From Oceanobacter kriegii DSM 6294 (GTDB lineage: Bacteria; Pseudomonadota; Gammaproteobacteria; Pseudomonadales; Oceanobacteraceae): DNA of 64,000 bases. The translations under genes and the position numbers were made by a program. The notes beneath the pieces are model-generated. The model saw only the letters and a program-made list of their open reading frames with translations. It ran no database searches and was not told the DNA's origin. Positions within the stretch are counted from its first letter, which is position 1, and every line of letters begins with the position of its first letter. The stretch is taken from positions 124,070 through 188,069 of the forward strand of contig NZ_KE383932.1 in the NCBI RefSeq assembly GCF_000422845.1, read 5' to 3'. Shown here in pieces: positions 16,965-25,476 of this stretch.

Positions 16965-17462
16965 ATGAGCGATGAAAATACCCCGGAAAACGAAGAGCTT
17001 GATGCTCAGGCGTTGGCCGATGAAGTGGCTGCCGGTGTCAGTGATGCGGGTGGTGACGAACAGGCGTTAGCCGACGAATGGGCCGCCGCGATGGAAGAGT
17101 CCGGTGACACCCCGTCCGACGACGAGGAAGAAGAGGCCGCCCAGGCGGTTGAACTGGAAGAGCTGCAGGACGAAGGTAAGCCGGTACAAATTGATCCTAA
17201 CGGGCCAGAGCTGGACGTTATTCTGGATATCCCGGTGCGCATTTCGATGGAAGTCGGCAGCACCCAGATTCCCATTCGTAACCTGTTGCAACTGAACCAG
17301 GGCTCGGTCGTCGAGCTGGATCGTCTGGCGGGGGAACCGCTGGATGTGATGGTCAACGGCACACTGATCGCCCACGGTGAAGTGGTGATGGTGAACGACA
17401 AATTCGGTATTCGCCTGACGGACGTGGTGAGCCAAAGTGAACGTATTCAACGCTTGCGCTAG
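16965..17462 (+). CDS. fliN: Flagellar motor switch protein FliN
   Basis: 165 residues: a strongly acidic N-terminal half (about 1-75) and a C-terminal SpoA domain (LDVILDIPVRISMEVG, then NLLQLNQGSVVELDRLAGEP and a C-terminal FGIRLTDVV). FliN forms the bottom of the C-ring and is the docking site for the FliH-FliI complex. AGGGAGCAGCAA precedes the ATG. It is longer than the E. coli protein because of the acidic extension, as in many gammaproteobacteria. Confidence 0.96.
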   Translation: MSDENTPENEELDAQALADEVAAGVSDAGGDEQALADEWAAAMEESGDTPSDDEEEEAAQAVELEELQDEGKPVQIDPNGPELDVILDIPVRISMEVGSTQIPIRNLLQLNQGSVVELDRLAGEPLDVMVNGTLIAHGEVVMVNDKFGIRLTDVVSQSERIQRLR

Positions 17463-18093
17463 CCGCTGCTTACTGGTCTTTGTGTGTGCGCTGACCGTTG
17501 TTTCGGTTTCGGCTTCGGCCAGCGCACAAGCGGTTGCGGATAACTCTGCGGCCGTTAACACAACGTCAGTTGCAGCAGTGCCAGATACCGAAGCCGTCAT
17601 CGATGGCCCGGCATCGACTCAGCCCGAGTTGCAGCTGTATCAGCCAGCGGCCAGTCCCGAACACGGCGCGTCTGTAGCAGCACCATCTCAAAACCAGCCT
17701 GCCAGTGAACCCAGTAACCGTAAGACCAGTGGCACTCTGCCCGCTTCGGCATCACCGTTAGCGGCTGCGGGTAAGGTTGCGCTGTTTCTGGTGGTGGTCC
17801 TGGCACTGATTCTGGCGCTGGCATGGATGATCCAGAAGGTGCGCCTGGGTGGCGGCGTGATGATGGGCGGCAGCTTTGGCCGCACCAACCAGCCGATTCG
17901 GGTGGTTTGCAGCCAGTCGTTGGGTGCCAAGGAACGCATTGCTGTGGTGGAGGTATCCGGCAAGCAATTGGTGCTGGGCATTACACCCCAGAACATCAAT
18001 CTGCTGACTGAGCTCGAACAGCCGTTGCAGACTGCGGATTCTCCAGCGCCGGCCAACTTTGCCGAGCTACTGAAAAAGGCGGTGAAAGCATGA
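17437..18093 (+). CDS. fliO: Flagellar biosynthesis protein FliO
   Basis: 218 residues. A signal-like hydrophobic start ([19 protein letters not shown]) is followed by a low-complexity region, a membrane helix at about 110-130 ([19 protein letters not shown]) and the conserved cytoplasmic end with [19 protein letters not shown]. FliO is a scaffold for FliP ring assembly. The start is a GTG at 17437 that overlaps the fliN end by 26 bases. The stop overlaps the fliP ATG as ATGA. Confidence 0.9.
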   Translation: MNVFNACASRCLLVFVCALTVVSVSASASAQAVADNSAAVNTTSVAAVPDTEAVIDGPASTQPELQLYQPAASPEHGASVAAPSQNQPASEPSNRKTSGTLPASASPLAAAGKVALFLVVVLALILALAWMIQKVRLGGGVMMGGSFGRTNQPIRVVCSQSLGAKERIAVVEVSGKQLVLGITPQNINLLTELEQPLQTADSPAPANFAELLKKAVKA

Positions 18094-18896
18094 AACCAAC
18101 GAGTTGCCATACCGCCTGGTGTGTTCTTGTTGCCGTGTTTGGCCTGTGGGTGACGCCAGCAGCGCTGGCCGAAGAGGGCGGCGCCGTTACCGATGGCGGC
18201 CTGCAGTCGCTAAGTGGCCTTGGCATTCCGGCACTGGTGTATCAGGCCAGCGAAACCGGTGGCGAATACTCGGTGACGATCCAGATTCTGGCCATCATGA
18301 CGGTACTGTCGGTGCTACCGGCATTGCTGATCATGATGACCTCGTTCACTCGAATCATTGTTGTGATGGCGATTTTGCGTCAGGCCATCGGCTTGCAACA
18401 AACGCCTTCCAACCAGATTTTGCTGGGGCTGTCGTTATTTCTGACGCTGTTCATCATGATGCCGGTATTCCGCATCATCAATGTCGATGCCTTGCAGCCT
18501 TATCTGAATGAAGAAATTACCTCGGTACAGGCGGTGGAGCGGGCGGTAGTGCCCATTCATGAATTCATGCTGGGCCAAACCCGCGAAAACGACCTTGACC
18601 TGTTTGTACGCATTTCCGGCCGTGAGGATATTCAAACGCCGCAAGATACGCCGCTGCACATTTTGATTCCGGCCTTTATTACCAGTGAATTGAAAACGGC
18701 CTTTCAGATCGGCTTTTTGATCTTTATTCCGTTTCTGATCATCGACCTGGTCGTCGCCAGCATTCTGATGGCCATGGGTATGATGATGTTATCGCCGGTG
18801 ATTATTTCGTTACCGTTCAAAATCATGCTGTTTGTATTGATCGACGGCTGGGCCTTGATCATGGGCACGCTGGCCAATTCCTTCGGGACGATTTAG
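18090..18896 (+). CDS. fliP: Flagellar export gate protein FliP
   Basis: 268 residues with a cleavable-type signal peptide (ending near TPAALA) and four membrane helices. The diagnostic motifs are [20 protein letters not shown] and [15 protein letters not shown], the latter seen here as [15 protein letters not shown], with the C-terminal [18 protein letters not shown]. FliP pentamers with FliQ and FliR form the export gate. The start overlaps fliO by four bases. Confidence 0.97.
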   Translation: MKPTSCHTAWCVLVAVFGLWVTPAALAEEGGAVTDGGLQSLSGLGIPALVYQASETGGEYSVTIQILAIMTVLSVLPALLIMMTSFTRIIVVMAILRQAIGLQQTPSNQILLGLSLFLTLFIMMPVFRIINVDALQPYLNEEITSVQAVERAVVPIHEFMLGQTRENDLDLFVRISGREDIQTPQDTPLHILIPAFITSELKTAFQIGFLIFIPFLIIDLVVASILMAMGMMMLSPVIISLPFKIMLFVLIDGWALIMGTLANSFGTI

Positions 18897-18910
18897 CGGG
18901 AGGTCGTGAT

Positions 18911-19180
18911 ATGACACCGACAGACATTGGCGACCTGTTCACGGCCGCGATGTACATCGTGTTGATTCTGGTGGTTGTGATTATCGTACCGAGCCTGATC
19001 ATCGGCTTGATCGTCAGTACCTTTCAGGCCGCGACCCAGATTAACGAACAAACCCTGTCGTTTTTACCGCGTTTGGTGGTCACCCTGTTGGCCATTATCT
19101 TTCTTGGCCCCTGGGCAGTGGCGATGGTGATTGATTACACCCGCGAACTGTATATGAACATTCCTTTTCTGATTAGCTGA
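18911..19180 (+). CDS. fliQ: Flagellar export gate protein FliQ
   Basis: 89 residues with two membrane helices and the family pattern TFQAATQINEQTLSFLPR. It starts 14 bases after fliP, with GGGAGGTCGTGAT before the ATG. Its stop codon directly abuts the stop codon of an oppositely oriented gene at 19181, so the usual tight fliQ-fliR junction is interrupted here. Confidence 0.96.
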   Translation: MTPTDIGDLFTAAMYIVLILVVVIIVPSLIIGLIVSTFQAATQINEQTLSFLPRLVVTLLAIIFLGPWAVAMVIDYTRELYMNIPFLIS

Positions 19181-19651
19181 TCAGCAGCCACTGTCGACGG
19201 TATGAATGCCCGGCAGCTCGCCGGCTTTGGCCGGTTGCTGGTACACCACGTGGCAGTTTTCTGCGACGACACTTTCATGGGTCCAGATCAGCTGGCCTTC
19301 CTCTCCCTGTTGATGTTGCCAGCCATTGAGCGCAATCAGCGCACTGGCAATGCCAGCGGCTGACGCCGTTGGGTAACCGGCGACCAGTTGGATTGGCTGT
19401 TGCTCCAGCACCACGGTGGCCCGGGCCTTGTGCTGCACGCCATCGGCGATTGCGCGGAAACGGCTCTGACGGGCGGCTTCCATCAAGCTGTTCGACATGC
19501 CGCTTAACAGCAGCCGAGCCCGGCTGCTGTCGGACGAATCAATTCCCATCTGGCTGAAGGCGGCAGCCGATAAGGTGCCCGTGACAGCGATCAACAGCAC
19601 GGTTTCTATCAGACTGGTTCCTGTTTGTTTGGCGAAGCTGCTCAGCCGCAT
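19181..19651 (-). CDS. Type IV pseudopilin-like protein lodged between fliQ and fliR
   Basis: 156 residues on the minus strand. The N-terminus MRLSSFAKQTGTSLIETVLL has a basic leader, a small residue before the cut site, and Glu at +5, followed by a hydrophobic helix: the prepilin-peptidase (class III) signal. Two Cys occur near the end (ENCHVV and the terminal DSGC), as in the disulphide loop of many pilins. The start at 19651 is preceded by AGGAAG; the longer frame to 19870 lacks support. It could be a minor pilin of a type IV pilus or MSHA system, or a GspH-type pseudopilin. No other pilus gene is in the window, so its system is unknown. Confidence 0.8.
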   Translation of the reverse strand: MRLSSFAKQTGTSLIETVLLIAVTGTLSAAAFSQMGIDSSDSSRARLLLSGMSNSLMEAARQSRFRAIADGVQHKARATVVLEQQPIQLVAGYPTASAAGIASALIALNGWQHQQGEEGQLIWTHESVVAENCHVVYQQPAKAGELPGIHTVDSGC

Positions 19652-19893
19652 GGGTTCTTCCTGTTCGAGCATGGGGACAATCGACCGCGTGTCAGTCGGG
19701 TCTGTGAAACGGTTTATACCGCGAAGTGACGGAAAACCGATGCGGTGTGACAGGTTAGTCGTCAGGTTTTTGACTTTAACGGGACTATTGCCTGGGAACT
19801 TCGCGATTTTGCCGGCGCTCCAGCCGCTGGGGTTTCGGGCACAGCCATTGCAACCTCCTTGTAAATCCAAGCCGCTGTCAGCAATCCGTCAAC

Positions 19894-20670
19894 ATGTTGG
19901 AATTTACCGATCTCGAGGTTGGTCACTGGATCAGCCGTTACATCTATCCGTTCGCCCGCATCAGTGGCCTGTTTATGGTGATGCCATTGCTGGGAACACG
20001 GATGGTGCCGCAGCAAATTCGTTTGCTGCTGGCGGTTGCCGTTACGCTGGCGGTGGTGCCGATACTGCCGCCCATGCCAGCGCCGGATGCGTTGTCGCTG
20101 GCGTCCATGGTCATCATTTTGAACCAACTGCTGATCGGTATTGTGCTGGGATTTGTGGTCGAGCTGTTGTCGCAGGTGTTTGTGTTGGCCGGGCAATTGA
20201 TTGCGATGCAAACCGGTCTGGGGATTGCCACCACGGTAGACCCCTCACAAGGGGCTTCGGTGGTGGTGATTTCTCAGTGGCTGTTGTTCATGGTGGGGCT
20301 GATTTTTCTGTCGCTGAATGGCCACCTGACCTTGATTGAGGTGTTGGTACAGAGCTTCTTTACCATGCCGATTGGCACCGGGGGCTGGACCGCCGACGAT
20401 CTTGGCAGTCTGGTGTATTGGGCAGCCTGGATGTTTTCGGCGGCGCTGGTGATTTCGTTACCGGCACTGACCGCCTTGCTGATTGTGAACCTGGCGTTTG
20501 GTGTGATGACCCGGGCAGCGCCGCAGTTGAATATTTTTGCGCTCGGCTTTCCGGTCACCATGATCATCGGCCTGTTTATTCTCTGGCTGACCATGACGGA
20601 TATGGCGCTGGTGTATCAGCAGTACATGGAGCACCTGTTCACCTTCACTCGCAAGCTGATCAAGGGGTAG
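19894..20670 (+). CDS. fliR: Flagellar export gate protein FliR
   Basis: 258 residues with six hydrophobic segments. Family features include the opening with ISRYIYPFARISGLFMVMP, then VVELLSQVFVLAGQLIAMQ and the C-terminal half with LALPALTALLIVN-like sequence (seen as SLPALTALLIVNLAFGVM). FliR completes the FliPQR gate and contacts FlhB. It is separated from fliQ by 713 bases that contain the antiparallel pseudopilin gene, so it may need its own promoter or read-through. No strong Shine-Dalgarno is visible before the ATG. Confidence 0.96.
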   Translation: MLEFTDLEVGHWISRYIYPFARISGLFMVMPLLGTRMVPQQIRLLLAVAVTLAVVPILPPMPAPDALSLASMVIILNQLLIGIVLGFVVELLSQVFVLAGQLIAMQTGLGIATTVDPSQGASVVVISQWLLFMVGLIFLSLNGHLTLIEVLVQSFFTMPIGTGGWTADDLGSLVYWAAWMFSAALVISLPALTALLIVNLAFGVMTRAAPQLNIFALGFPVTMIIGLFILWLTMTDMALVYQQYMEHLFTFTRKLIKG

Positions 20671-20673
20671 CCC

Positions 20674-21822
20674 ATGGCTGAAGAAGACAGTGGTCAGGAG
20701 AAAACCGAAGAACCCACGTCGCGAAGGCTGGATAAAGCCCGCGAAGAAGGCCAGGTTCCCCGATCAAAGGAACTGAATACCACCGCGATTCTGGCTCTTG
20801 GTGCTCTTGGACTGCTGGCGCTGGGGCCGTTTTTGTCCGAGCAAATCAGTCAGTTGGCCAAACATGGCTTCGATTTTCAGCGCGATGCTGCCTTTGATAC
20901 GTCGGCCATGAGCCGCCACCTTGGGGCATCACTGGAAAGCGCTGCCTGGGGGCTGGCCCCCTGGTTGGCACTGATGCTTATTGCATCGTTTGCCGGGCCG
21001 CTGGGGCTTGGCGGCTGGCTGTTTTCGACCAAGGCTTTGGCCCCCAAACTCAATCGTATGAATCCCTTATCGGGCCTTAAACGGATGTTTTCGGCCAATT
21101 CGCTGGTGGAGCTGATCAAGGCCTGGGCCAAGGTGTTGGTGGTGGGGCTGTGTGCCTGGCTGGTACTGGGGTTTTTCTTTGAAGACACCATGAGCCTGCT
21201 GCGAATGCCGGTCAACGGCGCGATTGAAGGGGCCGTTGGCATCATTCTTTGGTCGTTCATCATGATGTGCTTGTCGACGCTGTTGATTGCACTGGCGGAT
21301 GTGCCTTGGCAAATCTACTCACACACCAAAAAATTGCGTATGAGCCTGCAAGACATCAAGGACGAGTACAAGGAAACCGAAGGCAAGCCCGAGGTGAAAA
21401 GCAAGGTACGTCAGTTGCAGCGTGAAGCCGCCCAGCGCCGGATGATGGCCGATGTGCCCACTGCCGATGTGGTGATTACCAACCCGACCCACTTTGCCGT
21501 CGCGCTGAAGTATTCAGCCGGTGCCATGACCGCACCGGTGGTGGTCGCCAAGGGTGCCGATCAGGTGGCGTTCAAGATTCGTGAAATTGCCAAGGAAAAC
21601 AACATACCAAGGATGGAAGCACCGCCACTGGCTCGTGCCTTGTACACCCATACGCGGGTGGGCAATGAAATTCCGGAGGGCTTGTACGTCGCCGTGGCTC
21701 AGGTACTGGCGTACGTGTATCAGATGGATATGTTTGCCAAAGGCAAGGGGCCACGCCCTGCCAAACGCCCGGATATGCCGATTCCACGGGATTTGCGTGT
21801 TGATCCAGAGCCTGAAGGCTAG
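20674..21822 (+). CDS. flhB: Flagellar export switch protein FlhB
   Basis: 382 residues: cytoplasmic start with EEDSGQEKTEEPTSRRL, four membrane helices and a cytoplasmic C-terminal domain with the autocleavage motif NPTH (Asn about 270). Self-cleavage between Asn and Pro is required for the switch from rod/hook to filament export in response to FliK. It begins three bases after fliR. It is the last flagellar gene here; flhA, flhF, fleN and fliA do not follow within the window. Confidence 0.97.
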   Translation: MAEEDSGQEKTEEPTSRRLDKAREEGQVPRSKELNTTAILALGALGLLALGPFLSEQISQLAKHGFDFQRDAAFDTSAMSRHLGASLESAAWGLAPWLALMLIASFAGPLGLGGWLFSTKALAPKLNRMNPLSGLKRMFSANSLVELIKAWAKVLVVGLCAWLVLGFFFEDTMSLLRMPVNGAIEGAVGIILWSFIMMCLSTLLIALADVPWQIYSHTKKLRMSLQDIKDEYKETEGKPEVKSKVRQLQREAAQRRMMADVPTADVVITNPTHFAVALKYSAGAMTAPVVVAKGADQVAFKIREIAKENNIPRMEAPPLARALYTHTRVGNEIPEGLYVAVAQVLAYVYQMDMFAKGKGPRPAKRPDMPIPRDLRVDPEPEG

Positions 21823-21866
21823 CGTTGCTTTTTACGATCAGCGTTACTCTCAAGTTCTAGCGTTGC
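21821..21866. repeat. Three AGCGTTRC repeats at 19-bp period between convergent genes
   Basis: AGCGTTGC at 21821-21828, AGCGTTAC at 21840-21847 and AGCGTTGC at 21859-21866 are spaced exactly 19 bases apart. They span the flhB stop and the stop of the transglutaminase gene, both of which read as CTAGCGTTGC. No terminator hairpin is visible in this 34-base gap. Confidence 0.6.
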
Positions 21867-22645
21867 AATTCCTCAACCGTTACATAGTGCTCGATCGGGA
21901 AGACTGGCGGGCCGTACTGGTTGTAGATGGCGACGTCGGCCGCATCGCGGCCATAACCCACCGCAACGTAACCGCCCTTACGGCCGGACTGGGTCGCGTC
22001 GAAGGTGTACCACTGGCCACCCACATAGGCTTCAAACCAGGCGTGCATGTCCATCGGCTCCAGCTGGTGTAGGTAGCCAACAACAAGACGTGCAGGAATG
22101 CTTAGCGCCCGGCACAGGGCAATGCCGAGATGAGACAGGTCTCTGCATACTCCGGAGCTGCGTTGGCGCACTTCGATGGCTGAGACAGGTACCGGGCTGG
22201 TGCCCGGCTCATAACGAATGTTGGTACGTAACCAATGCTCTACGGCGGCCACTTGATCGTAGCCCGGCAAGCAATTCCAGGTGATGTCGGAGGCCAGTGC
22301 ATACAACCGGTCTGATTCACAGTAACGACTGGGCAATAAATAGCTCAGCGCTTCTGTTGGCAGGTGCTGAATTTCAATAAAGGGCGCACCGGGAGCCTGG
22401 GCAATCTGGTCGGGCACCATTACTTCGGCACTGCAAAACAGCGCGAAAGGGCCGGGTTGGGCAATCAGTCGCTGGCAAACATTGCCGTAGGGGTCGGTAA
22501 ATTCGGAAACCGGCACGCTGGGCAGCACGTCGTATTCTTCACGGGCCACCCATTGGTCGGGTCCGCGACGGGCACGAAGCATCAAAATGAATGGGGTGGG
22601 CACGGAAATTTCGAAGGAAAATTCACAACTGGTGCTGATCCACAT
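21857..22645 (-). CDS. Transglutaminase-like superfamily protein
   Basis: 262 residues. The N-terminal domain starts MWISTSCEFSFEI and PTPFILMLRARRG, as in the bacterial transglutaminase N-region. The C-terminal papain-like core has Cys in SGVCRDLSHLG, His in MDMHAWFEAY and Asp in WYTFDATQ, so the catalytic triad is complete. Members act as cysteine proteases or amidases; the substrate cannot be read from sequence. The frame is open to a GTG at 22678, but the ATG at 22645 matches the family start. It lies convergent to flhB and is probably unrelated to flagella. Confidence 0.85.
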   Translation of the reverse strand: MWISTSCEFSFEISVPTPFILMLRARRGPDQWVAREEYDVLPSVPVSEFTDPYGNVCQRLIAQPGPFALFCSAEVMVPDQIAQAPGAPFIEIQHLPTEALSYLLPSRYCESDRLYALASDITWNCLPGYDQVAAVEHWLRTNIRYEPGTSPVPVSAIEVRQRSSGVCRDLSHLGIALCRALSIPARLVVGYLHQLEPMDMHAWFEAYVGGQWYTFDATQSGRKGGYVAVGYGRDAADVAIYNQYGPPVFPIEHYVTVEELQR

Positions 22646-22770
22646 GTACTTCGGTCCGTCGCAAAATGGGGACGCCACTATAGGACCAACGGACGGTTTC
22701 TGAAAAGCAATTTAGGCAGGTTTTGAGCGGATGTTTCGGTAACAAAATTGGCCTCGGCCTACACCGCCGC

Positions 22771-23769
22771 TCAAGTGATTGGCCGCTTCACCACCCGCAC
22801 GTTAAAACCGGATTCGCTCAGCACATAAGCCGCGGCTTCGGCTCGACCTTCGCCCTCCACGACGTACATAAAACCGGGGTTCAGCGACGGCAGCTGATGG
22901 CGCAGCTGTGCCAGTGGAATATTGCGAGCGCGGGCAATGGGTTGCTGTGCGGCTTCCTGCTCGGTGCGTACATCCAGCACCACCACGCCGGTGTCGCTGT
23001 TGTCGACCAGATCTTGCAGCTTGTCTTCTTCAACGTACTCCAGCACCGGCTTTTTCAGCAGGATGTCGAAGTCTTCTTTCGACAGCACCATCACAACGCC
23101 GTCACTGGTCATGGTGATGGTGGCACTGCGAGGCAGTGAGCTGATCAGTGAATCTTCACCGAACAATGCGCCGTTGGTTAAGCCGGCCAGAGTTTGTACC
23201 TGCGCCCCTTGCTGACGGGTGACCAGGGCTTTGCCGGTTTTAATCACATAGCACTCGTTGCCTTCGTCACCCTCGGTGATCAGTACATCGCCAAGGGCGA
23301 CTTCGCGCTCTTCAAAACGTGCCAGCAATTGCTGGATATTGCCCGGTGGTATGCGGTTGAACAGTTCGGAAGTCAGCAGGGTTTCCAGCCAGTCTGTTTC
23401 GTCGCTGTTGTCGGCCAGCGCCAGCTCGGTCCAGGTGCTGATCAGCTCGACGTAGCGGCGTGGAATGACGGCGAGGGTGCATTCGCTGACCGCAACCGCC
23501 GAACATTTGTGAATCCGGTGGGTCGCGTCCAGTGCCAGAATGTTGGCTTCATCGTCACCCTCAAAGCGTTGCACATCGAATTTTTCATCCACCAGATCGA
23601 GCGACCCAGACAGCAAAAAATGGCAGTTTTCATCTTGCTGGCCGCGTTTGAAGGCCAGGCTGCGGGGTTTCAGCTGTTTCAGGCTGAAGTGTGGCAGCAG
23701 TCCTTCAAGGGCATTGAGGGACAGGTCTTCAAAGGGGATGAAGTTGTGGATGCGGTCGGCGCTGATCAT
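22771..23769 (-). CDS. Cyclic nucleotide-binding protein with a degenerate rhodanese domain
   Basis: About 332 residues from the ATG at 23769; an in-frame ATG at 23856 would add 29. It contains two cNMP-binding-type modules: a weak first one (FKRGQQDENCHFLLSGSLDL) and a clearer second one (ITEGDEGNECYVIKTGKALV, GALFGEDSLISSLPRSATI). A C-terminal rhodanese-like domain follows (VVVLDVRTEQEAAQQPIARA). The rhodanese loop reads YVVEGEGRA where active enzymes have Cys after the Tyr, so sulphur transfer is unlikely. There is no DNA-binding domain. It is probably a ligand-sensing or scaffold protein; the specific role is unknown. Confidence 0.85.
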   Translation of the reverse strand: MISADRIHNFIPFEDLSLNALEGLLPHFSLKQLKPRSLAFKRGQQDENCHFLLSGSLDLVDEKFDVQRFEGDDEANILALDATHRIHKCSAVAVSECTLAVIPRRYVELISTWTELALADNSDETDWLETLLTSELFNRIPPGNIQQLLARFEEREVALGDVLITEGDEGNECYVIKTGKALVTRQQGAQVQTLAGLTNGALFGEDSLISSLPRSATITMTSDGVVMVLSKEDFDILLKKPVLEYVEEDKLQDLVDNSDTGVVVLDVRTEQEAAQQPIARARNIPLAQLRHQLPSLNPGFMYVVEGEGRAEAAAYVLSESGFNVRVVKRPIT

Positions 23770-23934
23770 ACCTTCTCTGCAGTTACTGGCTTGCTCAAAT
23801 AAATATAGCAAAGGGCCAGATCTTTGCCGGTCGATTGGCGACGGCTTTGTCAGCATGGCCCTTGTTCAGGCCGATGCTGGGGGAGAGAGCACGGGTTTCG
23901 CGGGAGGAAGCGCTTAAAGAAACGTTAAGAAGAC

Positions 23935-23977
23935 TAGAAAAGAAAAGAGAAGCAGGCGCTGGTCAGGCCTGCTTCTC
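23935..23977 (-). terminator. Rho-independent terminator of the channel-DUF502 unit
   Basis: On the minus strand an 11-bp perfect stem GAGAAGCAGGC / GCCTGCTTCTC is followed by TTTTCTTTTC. The hairpin overlaps the stop codon of the DUF502 gene. Confidence 0.8.
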
Positions 23978-24646
23978 GGTTCCTGCATCACTGACTTTTT
24001 CCGGGCTGATGCTTTTGTCAGGGCTGTCAGCGGGTGCTGCTGGTTTGCCCGCACTTTGGCTGACCCCGGCGGTCAGGGCAAAGCGCATGGCATCTTCAAA
24101 GGACCAGTCAACCTGGGTTAACTGCTCTCTTGGCAGAAACAGGGTGTAGCCGCCCACCATGTAGCTCATGGGCAAATACACCGCCACCAGGTCTTCTCCG
24201 GGCTTGGCCTGTCTTACCGGGCCGGGGATGCTCTGGTTGGTAATAAAGCCAACCACGGTGCCCATGGCTGGTAGCTCGACCAGTACCACAGGTTGCTGTT
24301 TTTCTTTTTCGCCCTTGTCGAACATGGCAGCAAAATCCTTGATCGCGCCATACAGGGTTTTAACCACCGGGAAGCGCAGAAAGGCGCTTTCCAGCTTTTC
24401 AAACAGCCAGCTGATGGGGTCAAACTGAAACAGCAGCCCCACCATAAAAAGCCCAACGACGGTAACCAGCAGACCAAACCCCGGAATCGACGATGGTGTT
24501 TCCCAGGGTTGCAGGCCAAACCAGCTCAGTAATTCCAGTCCGACGCCATCCAGCCAAACCAGTGCCGACCACACCAGCCAAAGGGTAACCACCAACGGCA
24601 ATACAACGGCAGATCCTTTCAGAAAGACTTTGGCCAGATAGGGCAT
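23963..24646 (-). CDS. DUF502 family inner-membrane protein
   Basis: 227 residues with two N-terminal membrane helices (about 8-32 and 55-75). The conserved DUF502 core includes FPVVKTLYGAIKDF, then VVLVELPAMGTVVGFITN and YLPMSYMVGGYTLFLPRE. The C-terminal tail is Ala/Pro/Ser-rich. The biochemical function of the family is not established. It begins 14 bases downstream of the ion-channel gene, so the two are probably co-transcribed and share the terminator at its end. Confidence 0.87.
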   Translation of the reverse strand: MPYLAKVFLKGSAVVLPLVVTLWLVWSALVWLDGVGLELLSWFGLQPWETPSSIPGFGLLVTVVGLFMVGLLFQFDPISWLFEKLESAFLRFPVVKTLYGAIKDFAAMFDKGEKEKQQPVVLVELPAMGTVVGFITNQSIPGPVRQAKPGEDLVAVYLPMSYMVGGYTLFLPREQLTQVDWSFEDAMRFALTAGVSQSAGKPAAPADSPDKSISPEKVSDAGTEKQA

Positions 24647-24660
24647 GGAATATCCTTGGG

Positions 24661-25476
24661 TTATTTATCTGTGGGCTGTTTCAGTTGTTGTACTTCCTGA
24701 CGCAGGCTGTGGAGCTCTCGCATCAGGTCGTCCAGTGTGGCCTTGCCGTCTTTTTCTTCCTGCTCGGCCTTTTCACGGGCGTGCTCATCTTCCAGTACAT
24801 TGACGACAATACCAATCACCATGTTCAGGAAGGCGAAGGTCGTCAGGAAAATGAACGACAGGTAGTACAGCCAGGACAGCGGGTAGGTGCCCATGGTTTC
24901 GTACATGACATCGGTCCAGTCCTCAAAGGTCATCACCCGGAACAGGGTTAACATACTGATGGAAATATCGCCCCACAGTTCCTCGTTGATGTGCGCAAAG
25001 AAGGTCGCACCGACGGCGGCGTAGATGTAAAAAATAATAAACATCAGCAGCACAACGTAGCCCAGTTGAGGCAGTGCCCGCAGCAAGCTGTTCAGCAGGG
25101 TACGCAATTCAGGAATGATAGAAACCATCCGCAGCACCCGGAAAATACGCACCATACGGCCAAGCAAGGCCATTTCGCTGTCTTCAATCGGGATCAGGCT
25201 GACGATCACCACCGCGGTATCAAAAATGTTCCAACCGCTGTGGAAGAAACGGCTTTTCTTTTCGGTTGCCATAAAGCGAATGACGATTTCAAACAGGAAC
25301 AGCACGGTAATGCCGAGGTCGAGCCAGCGAATGACGGTTACCACTGAGTCCGGAACCGGATAAGTGCGGGCGCCAATCAACAGGGCTGAGATCAGGATGA
25401 CGGATACGATAAACCACTCAAAGGTTTTGTTATCACGCAGTCGTTGCGATGCGATTTGCAGTTGCTGAATGTTCAT
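24661..25476 (-). CDS. Voltage-gated ion channel (bacterial NaV-like, six-helix)
   Basis: 271 residues from the ATG at 25476; a TTG four codons upstream is less likely. S1-S3 are followed by an S4 helix with four Arg at every third residue (RMVRIFRVLRM, about 107-116). Then come S5, a pore loop with filter TFEDWTD (about 183-189) and S6 with a conserved FLNMVIGIVVNV. A C-terminal coiled coil (LDDLMRELHSLRQEVQQL) probably holds the tetramer together, as in NaChBac-type channels. The filter carries Glu-Asp and a second Asp, more acidic than the usual LESW of sodium channels, so calcium permeability is possible but unproven. Confidence 0.9.
   Translation of the reverse strand: MNIQQLQIASQRLRDNKTFEWFIVSVILISALLIGARTYPVPDSVVTVIRWLDLGITVLFLFEIVIRFMATEKKSRFFHSGWNIFDTAVVIVSLIPIEDSEMALLGRMVRIFRVLRMVSIIPELRTLLNSLLRALPQLGYVVLLMFIIFYIYAAVGATFFAHINEELWGDISISMLTLFRVMTFEDWTDVMYETMGTYPLSWLYYLSFIFLTTFAFLNMVIGIVVNVLEDEHAREKAEQEEKDGKATLDDLMRELHSLRQEVQQLKQPTDK

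Noticed and set aside
19497-20339. 280-codon plus-strand frame overlapping the pseudopilin and fliR
   Set aside because: It is Cys/Gly/Arg-rich, out of frame with fliR, and has no motif; fliR itself is intact.
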